The notes below the pieces were generated by a model. It did no database searches, had not been told where the DNA came from, and saw only the letters and a list, made by a program, of their open reading frames with translations. A program made the translations under genes and the position numbers. This document shows positions 1 through 12,386 of a DNA stretch of 64,000 nucleotides, piece after piece; the first letter of the stretch is position 1, and the number at the start of each line of letters is the position of its first letter. The DNA is from Notospermus geniculatus (Eukaryota > Nemertea > Pilidiophora > Heteronemertea > Lineidae), in contig NMRB01000206.1 of assembly GCA_002633025.1 (NCBI GenBank), positions 206,121-270,120 of the forward strand, written 5' to 3'.

Positions 1-370
1 TACAGCACAACATTAACAATGGAAGGAACGGTCTCGTGATCAGCTGCTTGCAGCACCGTCACAAGTCATAAAACCTTTTTATTTTGGCATTTTATAACAT
101 TTTTGTCATGGTTCTGTGTTCTTCTCTAACAAACAATACCTGGTCCACTTCAAGTTTTGTCATAAAAATAAACATCTCAATGTTAAAGATGTCACTTTCA
201 TCTACCTCCTGTTTTCGTGTGATCTTGATCGTGCGGTACCCTTTGCGGAAAAACTTGGTGTCTGGAATGCCTCCGACGCTGACTGCTGTACATCTTTGGA
301 TGATGAGAGTTTGTGTGGGCTGCTCGGTTGGAGTACGGAGAAGGAGTCAGACTCCATTCTGCAGGATAGA

Positions 371-376
371 AGTTTA
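371..376 (-). terminator. Possible poly(A) signal of CCDC171
   Basis: AATAAA read on the minus strand, about 110 bases beyond the CCDC171 stop at 487. Confidence 0.4.
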
Positions 377-486
377 TTATTTACCATTACATGTATTCTG
401 ACTGACTAGATCAAATTTTGTCATAAAGTGACTTCCAAATGGATTTAGAAAGTGGGTCATTTATCAAGGCTCAGTAACACGACAAC

Positions 487-3400
487 TTACGCTAAAGGTT
501 TGTATTCATTTGTGTCTCTTGTAGGGGCAGTCACGGATACGGTTGGGTCAAATAAGGATCTGTCATCAGTTGGTTGTTTTGTGTCCTGTGGGAATGAGAG
601 AAGTTGTGTAAACTGACATCCTAAGGCCGCTTTTCCACGAGGCGTGTACGGGCGTGGAGGCGGAGGCTGGCACTGGTGCTGGTGCAGGCATTGTTTCCAC
701 GAAACGGGCACAGACGTGGGAGTTTTCGCACGCATTTGGGTCTTCTGTCGGTGCAACGTTTCAATTTCCATCATATCTTATCATGCCACAGCAGTGAGTC
801 CTATTATTACCAGGGGAATTCCCAGAAAATGATGACGCAATAGAGTGCGGGCAGCAAACGGGCGCGGAAAAAAACTGTTAGGCCTACATGATCGATTCGA
901 ACAAACGCATCTGCGCCCGTCCAGCCGCACCCGTGTCATGGAAACAGCTAAAGGGAAATACGCTGGATTGATTTTTTTCTGCCCGCGCCTGCACAAGCCT
1001 CGTGGAAAAGCGGCCTTACTAACATCTGCACTGTAACCTGTCGGTATCAGGTACCACAATTCACCAGTTTTCTAAAGAAATATCTGTTCACTTCGAAGTA
1101 CCGGTACATGTACGAATGATAAGAGACAAGACTGACCTGTTCTGCATCCAGTTCCCGTATACATGCAGCATTCAGTTCACGTTTAAGAGAATCAATATGC
1201 TTCTTGTACCCCTCCAATTCCTCCTCCATGGCCAAGAATTTACCAAAAATCTGGTGCTGAGTATCAATAAAAGCTGTCACAAGGTTCTGACAGGCGAGTA
1301 CTTGGGGCCCTGCCTTACTGATTTCGATAGGTAACAGGTCGGATGACAGGAGAACCTTTGCTAGCATGGTGTCTTTGGCAGTTAGTGTCTTTGTCATGGC
1401 CATCTGATGGCCCGCCTGAAATTGTAGAAAAGAAATGTAAGATACGTGATTCCAACATTCTCCTTGGTTGTAAAAACTTCTCAGTAAATATTAAAAGCAC
1501 ATACCGTAAAGCGAAATATGTTCGCGGGGAAACATTCTCGCAAAAATCACGAATTGCTGCTGTGCTCACTAAATGTTTTCTCCGCGAATGCAAATTACAC
1601 ATAACAAGCATTGCAGTATGCACCTGACAGTACAGGTCGTGTCGGGATATACAGCTTCCTGAGAAGTGTGGTGTCGACCTTCTTCATTTTCAGGGTGCGA
1701 CACTCACAAATATATTTCCCCGCAGAACATTTTTATAAGGCCCTTTACCGCGAATATTTCTCCCTGCGAATGTTGGATTTTAGGCCATTCGCAAACATTT
1801 AGGACTCGAAAATATTTCGCTTTACGGTAGTAAAAACTTCCAGAAATCTCACCTTCTCAAGAGCATCTTCAATATTCTTCACATACAACTGAAGGACATC
1901 TCTATCCTTAACCATACTCTTCAGTGTGTTTTCCGCATCACGAACATTATCCAAAAGCTCCCTGTTATCCGTCTCAAGTTGCGTCAGATGCCTGTTCAGT
2001 TGACGTACAATTTGCTCTTTTTGTTTCGATTCAAACCGGGACTCCGATAATTCCTGAAAATGAATACGCACGTCATATAGCTTGGCATCACTGAGTCTAA
2101 GAACTTTCAACTGACAGTACATCACTTCGATAGACACAAAAGCAAACTGAATCAAGTAGGGTATACCTGGACTGCGTCTGAGTATGCTCCCTGTCGCTGC
2201 GACTCCTCTGAGCTGATTAGATCTAGTTTCTGCGTGAGCTCCTCTAGCTGTGATCCTTGTTCATTCAGGAGTTCCTGAGCCTGTTGTTCCCGACTCAAGG
2301 CATTGTTCAACTCCTGGCAGACACTTTCAAAGCGATCGAATTCTATCATTTTATTGCCCTGAAAAGAATGAGTGTGTATATTCACAACCCAAGTCCTACT
2401 ATAGATAAACGTCATTGATTGCGGACCATCTCGGGTGAAAACTGACAACACCAAAGGACACCTCTATTTCGAAACTTATTTGTAAAGAAACAGCTTTTAT
2501 TTTTCATGTATCTGGGAGAAGATATTCCCTATTTTACTAAAGTAACGAAATTCTAGAGAAAATCTGCTTTCGAGTCAGTAAAATATATGAGTTTTGCCAC
2601 ATGAAACAACTCCCCACGTGTGAAATTCGGCCGTGACTTTCCACAGCGAGTGACGTCATGACGTCACGTCACAAAGTGAGCGTAGTGTCGGCCTGTACAT
2701 CCGTGCATGCCAATGCAACGTCACGGGGGGACGTCATGATGATTCCACGTTTTTATGTAAACATAGAAGTGCAAATTTTTCGTTTCCACGGCAGTTACGC
2801 AAAGACACAGCCAGGTATAGATAAAAACTAACATCCACTTTGATCTAGAAGCGCTGGGTAACACACTGATGTGCTTTGTTAAGGTATCCCGCCAGAAATA
2901 AATTCAAGGCGGCCCGTTAAAAAGAGGTTACCCTGGTCAAATCATGTAAACATGGTCCGCAGTCAACGCCGTCGATCTATAGTATTGGTTCTTATAGTTT
3001 TCATCTACAAATTTCAATAATTTACATGAACCCAACAACTGACCTTTTTTCTAAGTGATTTCACTTCTGAATCAAGTTCCATAGCCTTGCCAGCGATGTT
3101 CTTCATGTGGAAATTATCATCTGCGAGTTTCTTGTTTTCAACTTGAAGATTGCGGCAGTCTACCTCGGCTGCATGCAGATTCTGCGTCAACTCCAAGATC
3201 AGACACTGTAGCTGGTTCATTGTTTGCTGTGGAGTGAAAAAAGCGGCATTATAAACCAGAACTGCATGGCAGAAAACACAATATCCGAGGTTTAGGAATT
3301 GCACTAGAGAGTCCTGATTCTTGAATGGTGATGACTTAATATTATTTGACATTCTTATAGTCCGGCGCAACCTTCGCGCGACCCAATGGAATACGGAAAT

Positions 3401-6400
3401 ACGAAATCTGACAACAGCTTGCGACTACCTAATTACGGCATCTACCCCCGCGTTACCAACGACGGTCGCCTGCACATGACTGGGCACTGTTACGGTCTAT
3501 TCGCAATTCATACATTCTACGGGCATTCTACAACGTTTACACACTAGTAAAGGTCATGAGAGATATGCTACTTATAATTTTCGTTTACGCGTGTAAAAGT
3601 GGAGCAGAGTATAATTTGATCACGCTGTCCAATCGGTTATTCAAGAGTCGGTGTTGAATAAGATTTGTGGTCAGCCTGTGGTTTGTGGTAAGCCTACTTC
3701 CGCATTCCTTTGGGTCACGCGAAGGCTGCGCCGGACTTTACCTGAGAAGATGAGAGGTGAATTTTATCTTTTGGCTCCATGTGAGTCAGCTGTTGGTTGA
3801 GACCATCACCAAGCTTTCGTATCAAGGAAGACTTGTCTCTGAAGCCATTTTCCATCAGCGGCGGGCTGAAGAACACTTGCAACTTATCCATCAACTTTGC
3901 AAAGGAATTTCGGGCTGCACCAGTCACTAGTTTGGCATCGGCTCCTCCTGAAAGTAAGAGGATAATGAGAAGCCTAGTGGAAATGTAATAAACTTTGTGA
4001 ATTATCAAAACAAATGGGTTCATAATGGTGATACAAATCTTCCAATATGCAGGAATGATACAAAAAGAATTCTACTGGCAAGGTGTTGATAAATGTACAT
4101 AAGGCCTAAAAAAAAAAAGGTGTGGTTCCGGTAACGAGGTCTCCTTTAGTAAGGGTCGGGAGGGAGGGATTTTTTTTTATTTTGCTCTGCTTTTTTACTC
4201 CTGACCTTAGCTTTTTATATTGCATGTAGGTGTAAATACCACTTTCTGGTGGAGGCCATATATATCAAACTGAATCCTACCACTGAGGTTGACAAGAAAC
4301 ACCTTCAGTTCTTCTCGGACATCGTCGGAAGAGTTCGTCAGTAGGTTATTTATAGCACAGAGAGCACATGTGTTTTGTTTATGGTCGAAAATGGTCAATA
4401 AAAAAAGTTGAGTAGGGAATTTTGGGGGCAAAAATTAGGGTCGGTCGGGTTACCGGAACCACACCTTTTTTTTTTTAGGCCTAAAGGCAAAAATAGATAC
4501 ATTTTGAAATAGATTAAGACATCCTTATTGTATGGTCATAAAAGTTTCCTTACCGTCTCTGTTCAACGCTGACAAGGCATCCTGCACCTCGAAGGTTGAG
4601 TTCAGCAAAGCCGTTTTGAGCTCTTCACTCGTCAGCCAAGCAGACGCTTTTGACTGACCCACTGTCATGGTCATTTTGTCTGTAGTTGGGAAGTCTAATC
4701 CAACACCTAAAAGTTAAAGGCAAAGAAGCAAACATAAGTGAAGGGAACAGGTATGTGTTGATAACTGGCCAATGCACAGGATGGGAACACGGCAGGTATA
4801 GTGGCAACCTTAAATTTTTTCCACAAAGTCAGAGCTTGATGATAAACTTGATTTCACACACAGACTTTGATGATAAACTGTTGATTTGACTTCGTTTAAG
4901 ACCAGCTATCTCTGGACCTCAAATTCAACAAGAGATAAGATACATGTATAGTACCTCTCAGCTTCTGTGTCCTTGGAGTTCCTCCAGTGGATACTGTAAG
5001 CCCTGCTAATCCTGTCGAAAGGTCATAAGATGTGAACATCTTGGAACTGTTATTCGCGAAATATGCCAGCCGATTAGCAGCAATCACCGCCAGGCCAGCA
5101 ATGCGGAACATCATAATCGGGCGACGGACAAGCAACGTAGGACTACGCTTGCCGGGGGGAGTGATTTCGGCATCCACATCAAAGGCCGTATCCAACATTG
5201 ACACAAGATTCTTTGCCTGCTGATGGAGATTCTGATGTAGCATCATCTGCTCCTCGAGGAAGCCGTGCTCACTGACAAGGGACGTGAAACGATTATACAA
5301 GGGGTAGAATGCTCCGGCCAGCAGAGCACAAGCCGACAACAGCGACGAATTCTCATTCTGTATCCGCTCCAAGTGATTCTGGAGATCCATGAGTTCACCT
5401 TCGAGACCTTGTTGGACGCTTCCCGTGGCACGTACGCGTTCCCAGGCTTGATCGGCGAGTGTTTGACTTTTCTGGAGAGAATTGCCGACAAAATTGCTGA
5501 TTAGGTGAGGAGAGTTAAAATTAAAATTTCAAAACACATGCATTTTTGGCAATTTTTTCATTTTTTTCGAAAAAAAACCCGGTCACAGGGGACGGAAAAG
5601 TTGAAAAAACCTGGCGCTCTAAGGGTTAAAATAAATGCAATGGCAGTCCTCACTTCCCCAACATTAAGGTCCATGCACGGTACCCCAGATTTGCATATGC
5701 CTACCTTGGATCTGACGTGGACCTCGGCCAACATCTTTGTGTAATGCTCCTCTAATTCAGACTTTTGTCTCTGCCACGCATTCTCTCTCTCATGTGCCAG
5801 CTCCTCAAGCTTTTGGTATTGGGTTTCATGCGATCTCTGCATCTGTTCCATTGCTCCTTCCTTACTGACAATAATATTTTCGAAGTGCTTCACCTGAATC
5901 ATTGAAATTTTTTTTGAAAAACAATCAATGGTTGGTAGGGCTTGAGACAACTTCCAACTTGTCAGGACTAAAGGTGTGGGAGTTGGGTTTCAATAGGCAT
6001 TTTTCAAAACTGTTGGTTTCAGTAGGACATACGCCAGGACCAAGGATACAAAGTAACTGCCAACCATTTCCTATGGCTGAGTTACCCAATGTACAGAAAA
6101 TATTCACGGATGTAGAGTCAGAAAAGCTTTTATAATAATGTAAGGAACACAGCATACCTTTTCTTCTGCTCTGTGAACTGAACTGAGCAAAGCTGAGATC
6201 TGCTCATGAACCATGTTGCTAAGGTCAAACCATGTGTAGGATGTCAGGAGCTGGCCCTTGGGTTCAGCTAGCACCTGTCCAGCCATCAGTCTCTGGTATA
6301 TCATATGAAGGAAATTCATCTTCTCCTGAAACAAATTTCAAACAAGTTTTTGTGAAAATGTGAACAGATAACGCCGCTACGGACACAATTATGGAATGAA

Positions 6401-9400
6401 AATCATTTTTGTGTTGAATGCGTTTCATTTCTGGGATCTCTATGCCTGAGGAAGACCCTGGTTGAGGTCAAAAATTTGCGAGATTTGGAGACGACCTATT
6501 GTTTACTATCATTTTGAGTGTCGTTTTTTGTGCTCTATGTTGTTGGATATCTGAATGCGTAGCTAAGCGCAAAACAAAGAATCAGTGAAACAATCACTGC
6601 AGTCCAGACGACCTACCTCGTCCTCGATTTTGCACCTCTTAGACATTTTAAGCAACTCTTCATTGATCTCATCACCACGAGCCTTCTCCTTCTCCCTGCT
6701 GTGCATTGCACCCTGAAGTTCAACCTTCATGGCAGCCATGCGAGCTTCAAGCTCAACCACTTCGCTTCTCAAACGATTCAACTCCTTACTCGCTTTGGAA
6801 TAACCTTTCTGTGTATCCTTGAAAACAAATGGAGAAATTCAGCCTACTGTCTCAGGTCCTATTCCATGAATATCTGAGGTATTGAACAATTGTGACCATC
6901 TGTAAGAAAACCCAGCCAAAGTCGCTGGGGAGTGACATAGGCCTTGACCACACCTGATCTTTGTTGCACCATCAATAAGGCTTTATTTGTCACCAACAGA
7001 CCGGTGTTTGTTTATTGTGATGACACTCCCAATGTAACCTATTGACTAAGTGGTGTTCAGCGACTTTGACCGGGTTTTCTCATAGATGGTCACAATTATA
7101 GAAAACGAACTGAAGAGTACCAAAGTTTGCTTCAGAGTCTGAGTCAGTGTCCAATTTAAGAAAATGAACTGAAGAGTACCAAAGTTAGTTTCAGAGTCTG
7201 AGTCAGTGTCCAATTTCAGATTCAGTTAAGAATATTCTAGGGCATCATGTGTCACTTACTTCCAATGCCTTATCCTTGGTCCATATCATATCCTTATAGG
7301 AGTCGCATTCCTTCCCCAGATTCTCGCAATGTTTCTTCATCTTGGTCAACTAAACAAATAAGTTTGAATAATAACCAATAGCAAAACTGAAGGAATCTTT
7401 TCAACTGACTCAATAGTTACTTTCAGGATCAGTCATACAACACTCAGGACATCGTTAGTCACTTTGAAATAGGCTCAATGTTATGTAATTGTAACAAATC
7501 AAAGACCAGCAATCTGATCACTAGAAACTTACTTCTTCTGATGTCATATTCAATTTTCTCTTGTATTCCATCAGTGTATGACGTAGATTTTCCAGGACAA
7601 GTGACGGGCTGATTGCTTTGGGTTGACTGCTTGAAGAGGACATGTCTGTTTTTTTAGTCCCTACAAAGGAAAGGAATTACCTCTTTATGGTCCATGACAA
7701 CATGCAGTGTTTACGTACACCTGGGACTCAGCAAAATTTGCTCCCTCATAAATGAATTTTTGGTCTCTGTGAGTCAATGAATCTTGCCAAATAAACTGAA
7801 TCTCTGAGTCAATATCTTATTAGCAAACACCAAACTCACTCTTCTTCTTTTCCATAGTATCCACATTAAAGTTGTCCAAGAGAAGCTCTAACTCCCATGA
7901 ACTCATGCCTGTAAAGTTTTAAAGACGTTCAACTCCAGACACCACATTACGAACACTCACACAATACATCTTTCACCATGTTGAAGTGCATGATACAAAA
8001 TAATAAGAAATGGCATTACTACTTCACAAACAAACTTAGTGGTGAGAAAGTCATGCTTTACCTTTCCTTCCATTGCATTTTTGTAATGACTTTCTTGTTC
8101 ATTTGTGCCCAGACGTTGCACCTGAATCTGATGCTGTAGCTCTTGGAGATGACGGTCTTGTGTACCAACTTGTTCTGCAATATACCGACAAGCCGTTGAA
8201 AGTGATGTCAATGCACGGATGCCTCTGCGCTAAGTATGGATAGTCAAAGATTACGAAGGAATGAGACTACCGGTATCTGGAATCGCTGATCGCTGGTCAG
8301 AGTATCAAATGTGTGAAGCCACAACATTGTCATAGTCGTTGAATGGGAAACCCCAGTTAACAGTGACATACCTTTTAGATTATCAATCTGAGTCTTCAAC
8401 ATTGCCTCTCTATCAGCACCATTCTTTCTCTCAACATTTGTTTCTCGCTTTGCTTTTGCCAATTCATATTCCGTGGCCTGTTTTGAGGCTTCAATCCTCT
8501 CAAGCTGACACCGTAATTTGGTCACCTGGGTCTGCCAATTTACAATCTGGAATTCATAAAATCAAATGATAGAAACATAGATTCCCTCCTTGTGATTGGT
8601 TCAAGTTTGACTGCATAATTAAATTTGGAGACCAGCAAAGCAATACTGCTGCTGTGACAGTCTTCTTCAGTGTACACCTTGTTTGACCGGTTAGTCATGT
8701 AAACTAACACCCTACCTCTTCATTTGCTTTTGTTCCTTCATCAAGTCGTTCCCTTTCCATTATGTTCGATCTTCTCCTTAACTGCAGAACTGTGTCTAAA
8801 AGAAGTGAAATTGCATGTAAAATATACCTGTAAAATCTACAAAGCTGCAGTTTAGTTTGTGAAGAGAATGATTCATCCGTAAAGAAATATATTTGTAGAA
8901 ATGTGACTTCAACGTTTGAATCTTAAGGCTCTGGTCGTTGAGTGACATCTTCTCATCATCACAATCATGGCTGGACAACAAAATTCACCAACATACCTTG
9001 CTCATTCCTAAGATCTGACAGTGCCCGGCGAAGTTGAGCTCGTAATACTTTCATCTCACCGGTATTCCTGAGATTATCCTCAAAGGTGAATGGTGCAGAG
9101 AGTTTGCCATAAGAATGTGATACATCTCTAGTTGGAATAGTGTCATCATCCTGGTGTGAGTCCCTTACTGGACTTCTGGATGCAGAGCGCCCTCTTGCAG
9201 GTACTCGTGAATCAAGCTGAAGACATGAAAAACAGTTAATCGACAACACATACATGTAATCATACCAACATCTATTTTTTGTATCACAACATCAAATCCA
9301 TTTAGAAAAACATAAACACAAAACATAAAATAACGAAGAGTGACAGGTGAAAGGATTGATAGGATTACTGTAGGTTTAAATATAATAGTAGTCGTAACAA

Positions 9401-10170
9401 TGTAACATTACATGATCATTGATGCAAGAGCATATCCAAGGCTCAAAATAAGCGGTATCGCATCGCAATTTGCGACAGAAAAATCAGAAAGTGCGATATG
9501 GTCAAGGAGGTACATTTGCAAAATTGCTACACATCGTTTTCAAGTGGAGACAGCCGTGGCTGGCGAGGAGTCAGTCAGTACATAGTTCATCGGCAACTAA
9601 CACCACCAACCAAACCTCGCTTTCATGATTGTTACACATGAGTCACAGTATGTTCGCCATGCATGCGTAAGTGTTGTTGTGTGCGAGGTTGACATCAACA
9701 GCCATGCCAGATGGCTTCCACTGTTGAACATGTTGAATGGACAAAAAAGTTGCTACACAAAGTACCAAAATTGCGAATCAAGTGGAACCCTTGATTGGCA
9801 ATTTTGCTACACAAGTAAAAAAAGTTATTTTGAGCCTTGTATCCACACATAAAACCATTCAGAATCAGAAGGCAAACAGCTTTGATGATTGATATCCATG
9901 TGACTGTTGTTTTATACAAAACTGTTAAACACTAGTGCTGGATGGTGACTGTTGTTTTATACAAAAACACTGCACTGCTGGATGGTAACTTACATCGTCA
10001 TTGACATCAGACCCATCAGAAGGAGAGAATTTGTCACCCTGCATGCCTGACTGTGATGTGCTTGCTGCCATAACGTAGGTGGCTGGTGTCCTGTGATCAA
10101 AGAGATTTGAACTCTGTAATGATGCAGGGGATGCGTCAATGTGATCTTCAGTACCAGATAGGCTATCCAT
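487..10170 (-). CDS. CCDC171: CCDC171-like coiled-coil protein
   Basis: Large coiled-coil protein; the molecular function of the family is poorly known. Coding exons traced 5'->3' on the minus strand: 10170-9994, 9216-8997, 8795-8716, 8546-8372, 8174-8062, 7908-7840, 7660-7533, 7349-7260, 6817-6617, 6325-6158, 5893-5705, 5471-4955, 4706-4554, 3947-3742, 3226-3044, 2358-2167, 2053-1853, 1415-1137, 585-487, all with AG/GT borders. About 1146 residues, against about 1326 in human as I recall it. Identity rests on collinear family motifs: SACALLAGAFYPLYNR (exon 5471-4955), TGAARNSFAKLMDK (3947-3742), LHAAEVDCRNLQ (3226-3044), QLNRHLTQLE (2053-1853) and the C-terminal LKRELNAACIRE (1415-1137). The start ATG at 10170 opens a Ser/Asp-rich, probably disordered N-terminus; the stop follows NEYKPLA. 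All junction phases agree except 8062 to 7908, where an internal exon or alternative donor seems missing. An AATAAA on the minus strand lies near 371-376. Confidence is high for identity, moderate for the exact model. Confidence 0.88.
622..1018. mobile_element. Fold-back element in the last CCDC171 intron
   Basis: Termini are inverted repeats: TAAGGCCGCTTTTCCACGAG at the left and CTCGTGGAAAAGCGGCCTTA at the right, with a GC-rich interior also partly symmetrical. No ORF of its own. A related terminal motif (CGTGTTTCCACGAGGCG) is at 58767-58882. Confidence 0.75.
1502..1829. mobile_element. TIR element, TACCGTAAAGC family, CCDC171 intron
   Basis: Left end TACCGTAAAGCGAAATAT and right end ATATTTCGCTTTACGGTA are inverted repeats; the interior is rich in CGCGAA/TTCGCG. 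Related elements occur in THOC5 introns at 14526-14663 and 16949-17184. Confidence 0.7.
4102..4482. mobile_element. TIR element in CCDC171 intron
   Basis: Ends are inverted copies: AGGCCTAAA plus an A-run and GGTGTGGTTCCGGTAAC on the left; GTTACCGGAACCACACC plus a T-run and TAGGCCT on the right. About 380 bp, no coding capacity of its own. Confidence 0.8.
6889..7096. mobile_element. TIR element in CCDC171 intron
   Basis: ATTGTGACCATCTGTAAGAA at the left end pairs with CATAGATGGTCACAAT at the right; inner arms AAAGTCGCTGG/CAGCGACTTT also pair. About 208 bp. Confidence 0.75.
7101..7218 (+). repeat. Tandem duplication, 2 x 59 bp
   Basis: GAAAACGAACTGAAGAGTAC at 7101 repeats as GAAAATGAACTGAAGAGTAC at 7160; both units end in GTCAGTGTCCAATTT. 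Intronic. Confidence 0.85.
9437..9839. mobile_element. TIR element in CCDC171 intron 1
   Basis: CAAGGCTCAAAATAA at the left and TTATTTTGAGCCTTG at the right are inverted copies about 400 bp apart. This accounts for much of the otherwise empty first intron. Confidence 0.7.
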
Positions 10171-12386
10171 TATGTCATGAGATAGGCCCTACCCTAGGCC
10201 TAGATCTGGAATGATCATTGATGTGGTGGAGAGTCTGTAGGCCTACAGTAGTCATGGTAGTACTGTTGTTCACTTTTCTTTAGACTTGAACTTTAAACTA
10301 AATCAGACACATTTGAAAAGCAAGAAAGAGCAGAAGCTATTAGGCCTAGCAAGCCTTAGGCCCCGGCCTAGGCCTACTTAGAAAGAAAAAGCCGCACCAG
10401 AGAAAGTGACCAGCTAGGACTTTAGGCCCGATCGCGATCGGGCACAATCGCCAACTCGGGACATATCGCTCGACTGGGTCACCATTGCCAATCATTGCCA
10501 CTGATTGCATGTCCCGATTGAGTCATATTACCAGATCGAGTGGTGATAAACATGATAAATACATTTTTCCGTTTGAGCATAAATCCACGCATTTGCGGCT
10601 GTCCACTTGTGCATTTTAATGAAGGTATAGACACGTTGTTTTCGGGAAAATTAAATCCAGGTCGAAATAAATGAAATTAACAGAAAACTACGTGAATTAA
10701 GGTCAGTATGCACTCTTTCCATACCTTAGGCCGTGCGTAAATTAATTCTATGTTTCGGGTCCCGCGCGCGCACCTATTTCTGACTGTTGTCTGCTAATAG
10801 AAATGCATTGCGCATCCATTTTCCGAGATTCTCAAGATTCCCAACACAACTATCGGTAAAAAAATAGGCCCAATATGTTTTAAAATACCTCCTGAGAAAG
10901 CTAGTGGTCACAAAACCAGGATGCTGACAGATTAAAACAAAGTTCCAACAGAGCTCTTGTTTCATGGTCAGGATGCCTCAATTTTTCATCTTAAATCCAT
11001 TCAAAATCCCCCCCAGGATATCAATCTGTGTGACACATGTACTGTATTGATTCGTGTTTCAGCCCGTGTTAAAAATGCAGTTTGTGTTGTGTTTGGAGCG
11101 CGCGCGCACCAATTTTAGGTGACAGTGGGACATGAAACATAGAATTAATTACGCATGGCCTTAGTTTGCAAAATTGGCAAAACTGTGAAATAGTAAATTA
11201 CCTGGATTTAATTTTCCCGAAAACAACCTGTCTAGGCCTAGTATACCTTCATTAAAATACACATGTGGACATGCGCAAATCCAAATGCGTGGATTTATGC
11301 TCAAACGGAAAAATGTATTTATCATGTTTATCGCCACTCGATCTGGTAATATGACGCAATCGGGACATGCAATCAGTGGCAATGGTGACCCAATCGAGCG
11401 ATATGTCCCGAGTTGGTGATTGTGAGCTAGCTAGGCAGGCCTAACTGCCAACTGGTGACGTCCTCGGGATCCGACGACGTTAGCATGGTTAGTGTGGGCC
11501 TAGGCCTAGTGTAAAATAGACCCCTTGCGCTTATCAGCCCAGGGTGTCAACATTAGCCTCGCCCTAGGGGGCCTAATGCATTTGTACAGTTGGCTCCTGT
11601 GCTTACCGTCGGCACAATGCACTAGGCCCAAGGTTTGTTTACACCTTCTGGCTGTAATGGCCGACTTGCGCAAGTGGTCTATGTACTATGGTGGTCTATG
11701 TCTGCTCTGCCTGCTGCTTTTTCAATGTGTGCCTAAAATAAGAATGATTGCGGGACCACAATAATGGGGGTGTGTATGATACATGTCAGTGCATGTGCAT
11801 CATGCATGTCATGTGCATGGGGCCTGTGCTTTAGGCCTATGGCGCACGCATAGGCCTATGGTATGCTAACCATCACTCTAAAACGTACACACCACTATTG
11901 ATAAGGTCTATTTCAAACAACAGTGAGAGAAAGAAAATATTAGAAAATCGACTGGTGATGGATTTACCGAGAAATCTAGTAAGGGGGCGTAATTAGAGGC
12001 GATTATTTCAGGCGTAAAATCTTCAAATCGAAAAATCCCTCGCGTCGCCCGCCATGTTCATGTTGTTTACCAACCGGTAAAGCGAAAATCATAAGAAATT
12101 GTGAACAAAAATAAACTTTTTTGAAAGTTTTAGGGTAATATTCTCATGTAATATATTCTAAAACACATGGATAAATTGATAGATATTTTGTTATTGCTAT
12201 TTTTCATGAGAAAACTGTATATTTTTATGCTGAGGAATTCCGGATGATGATCATGATGGTGTGTGTTGAGGTATTCCGAGTAGCAACCCAGTTCCTGCAC
12301 TGTCAATGTCATGACTGTTTAGTTCTTCAGCAGCGTAATTCTGTGTTTATTTTCTCATCTTATGCTTTCGATTCGGCCCTCTTAAA
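10171..12386. promoter_or_regulatory. Divergent intergenic region, probable promoters of CCDC171 and THOC5
   Basis: The two genes are transcribed away from each other across 2.2 kb. The THOC5-proximal part (about 12000-12090) has a GC-rich patch (CCCTCGCGTCGCCCGCC), consistent with a housekeeping promoter, but I see no TATA box in a definite place. The middle is occupied by the inverted repeat 10443-11424. Transcription starts cannot be fixed from sequence alone. Confidence 0.45.
10443..11424. repeat. Long inverted repeat between CCDC171 and THOC5
   Basis: Left arm 10443-10774 (CACAATCGCCAACTCGGGAC at its outer edge) is the diverged reverse complement of the right arm, about 11119-11424 (GTCCCGAGTTGGTGATTGTG). 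Landmarks pair along the whole arm, e.g. the GCATAAATCCACGCATTTG region with AAATGCGTGGATTTATGC. The ~340-bp spacer is not symmetrical. It resembles a fold-back transposon; no transposase ORF is seen. Confidence 0.8.

Noticed and set aside
487-774. 95-codon minus ORF as an independent gene
   Set aside because: Only its last 33 codons (585-487) are coding, as the terminal exon of CCDC171; the rest is intron and transposon.
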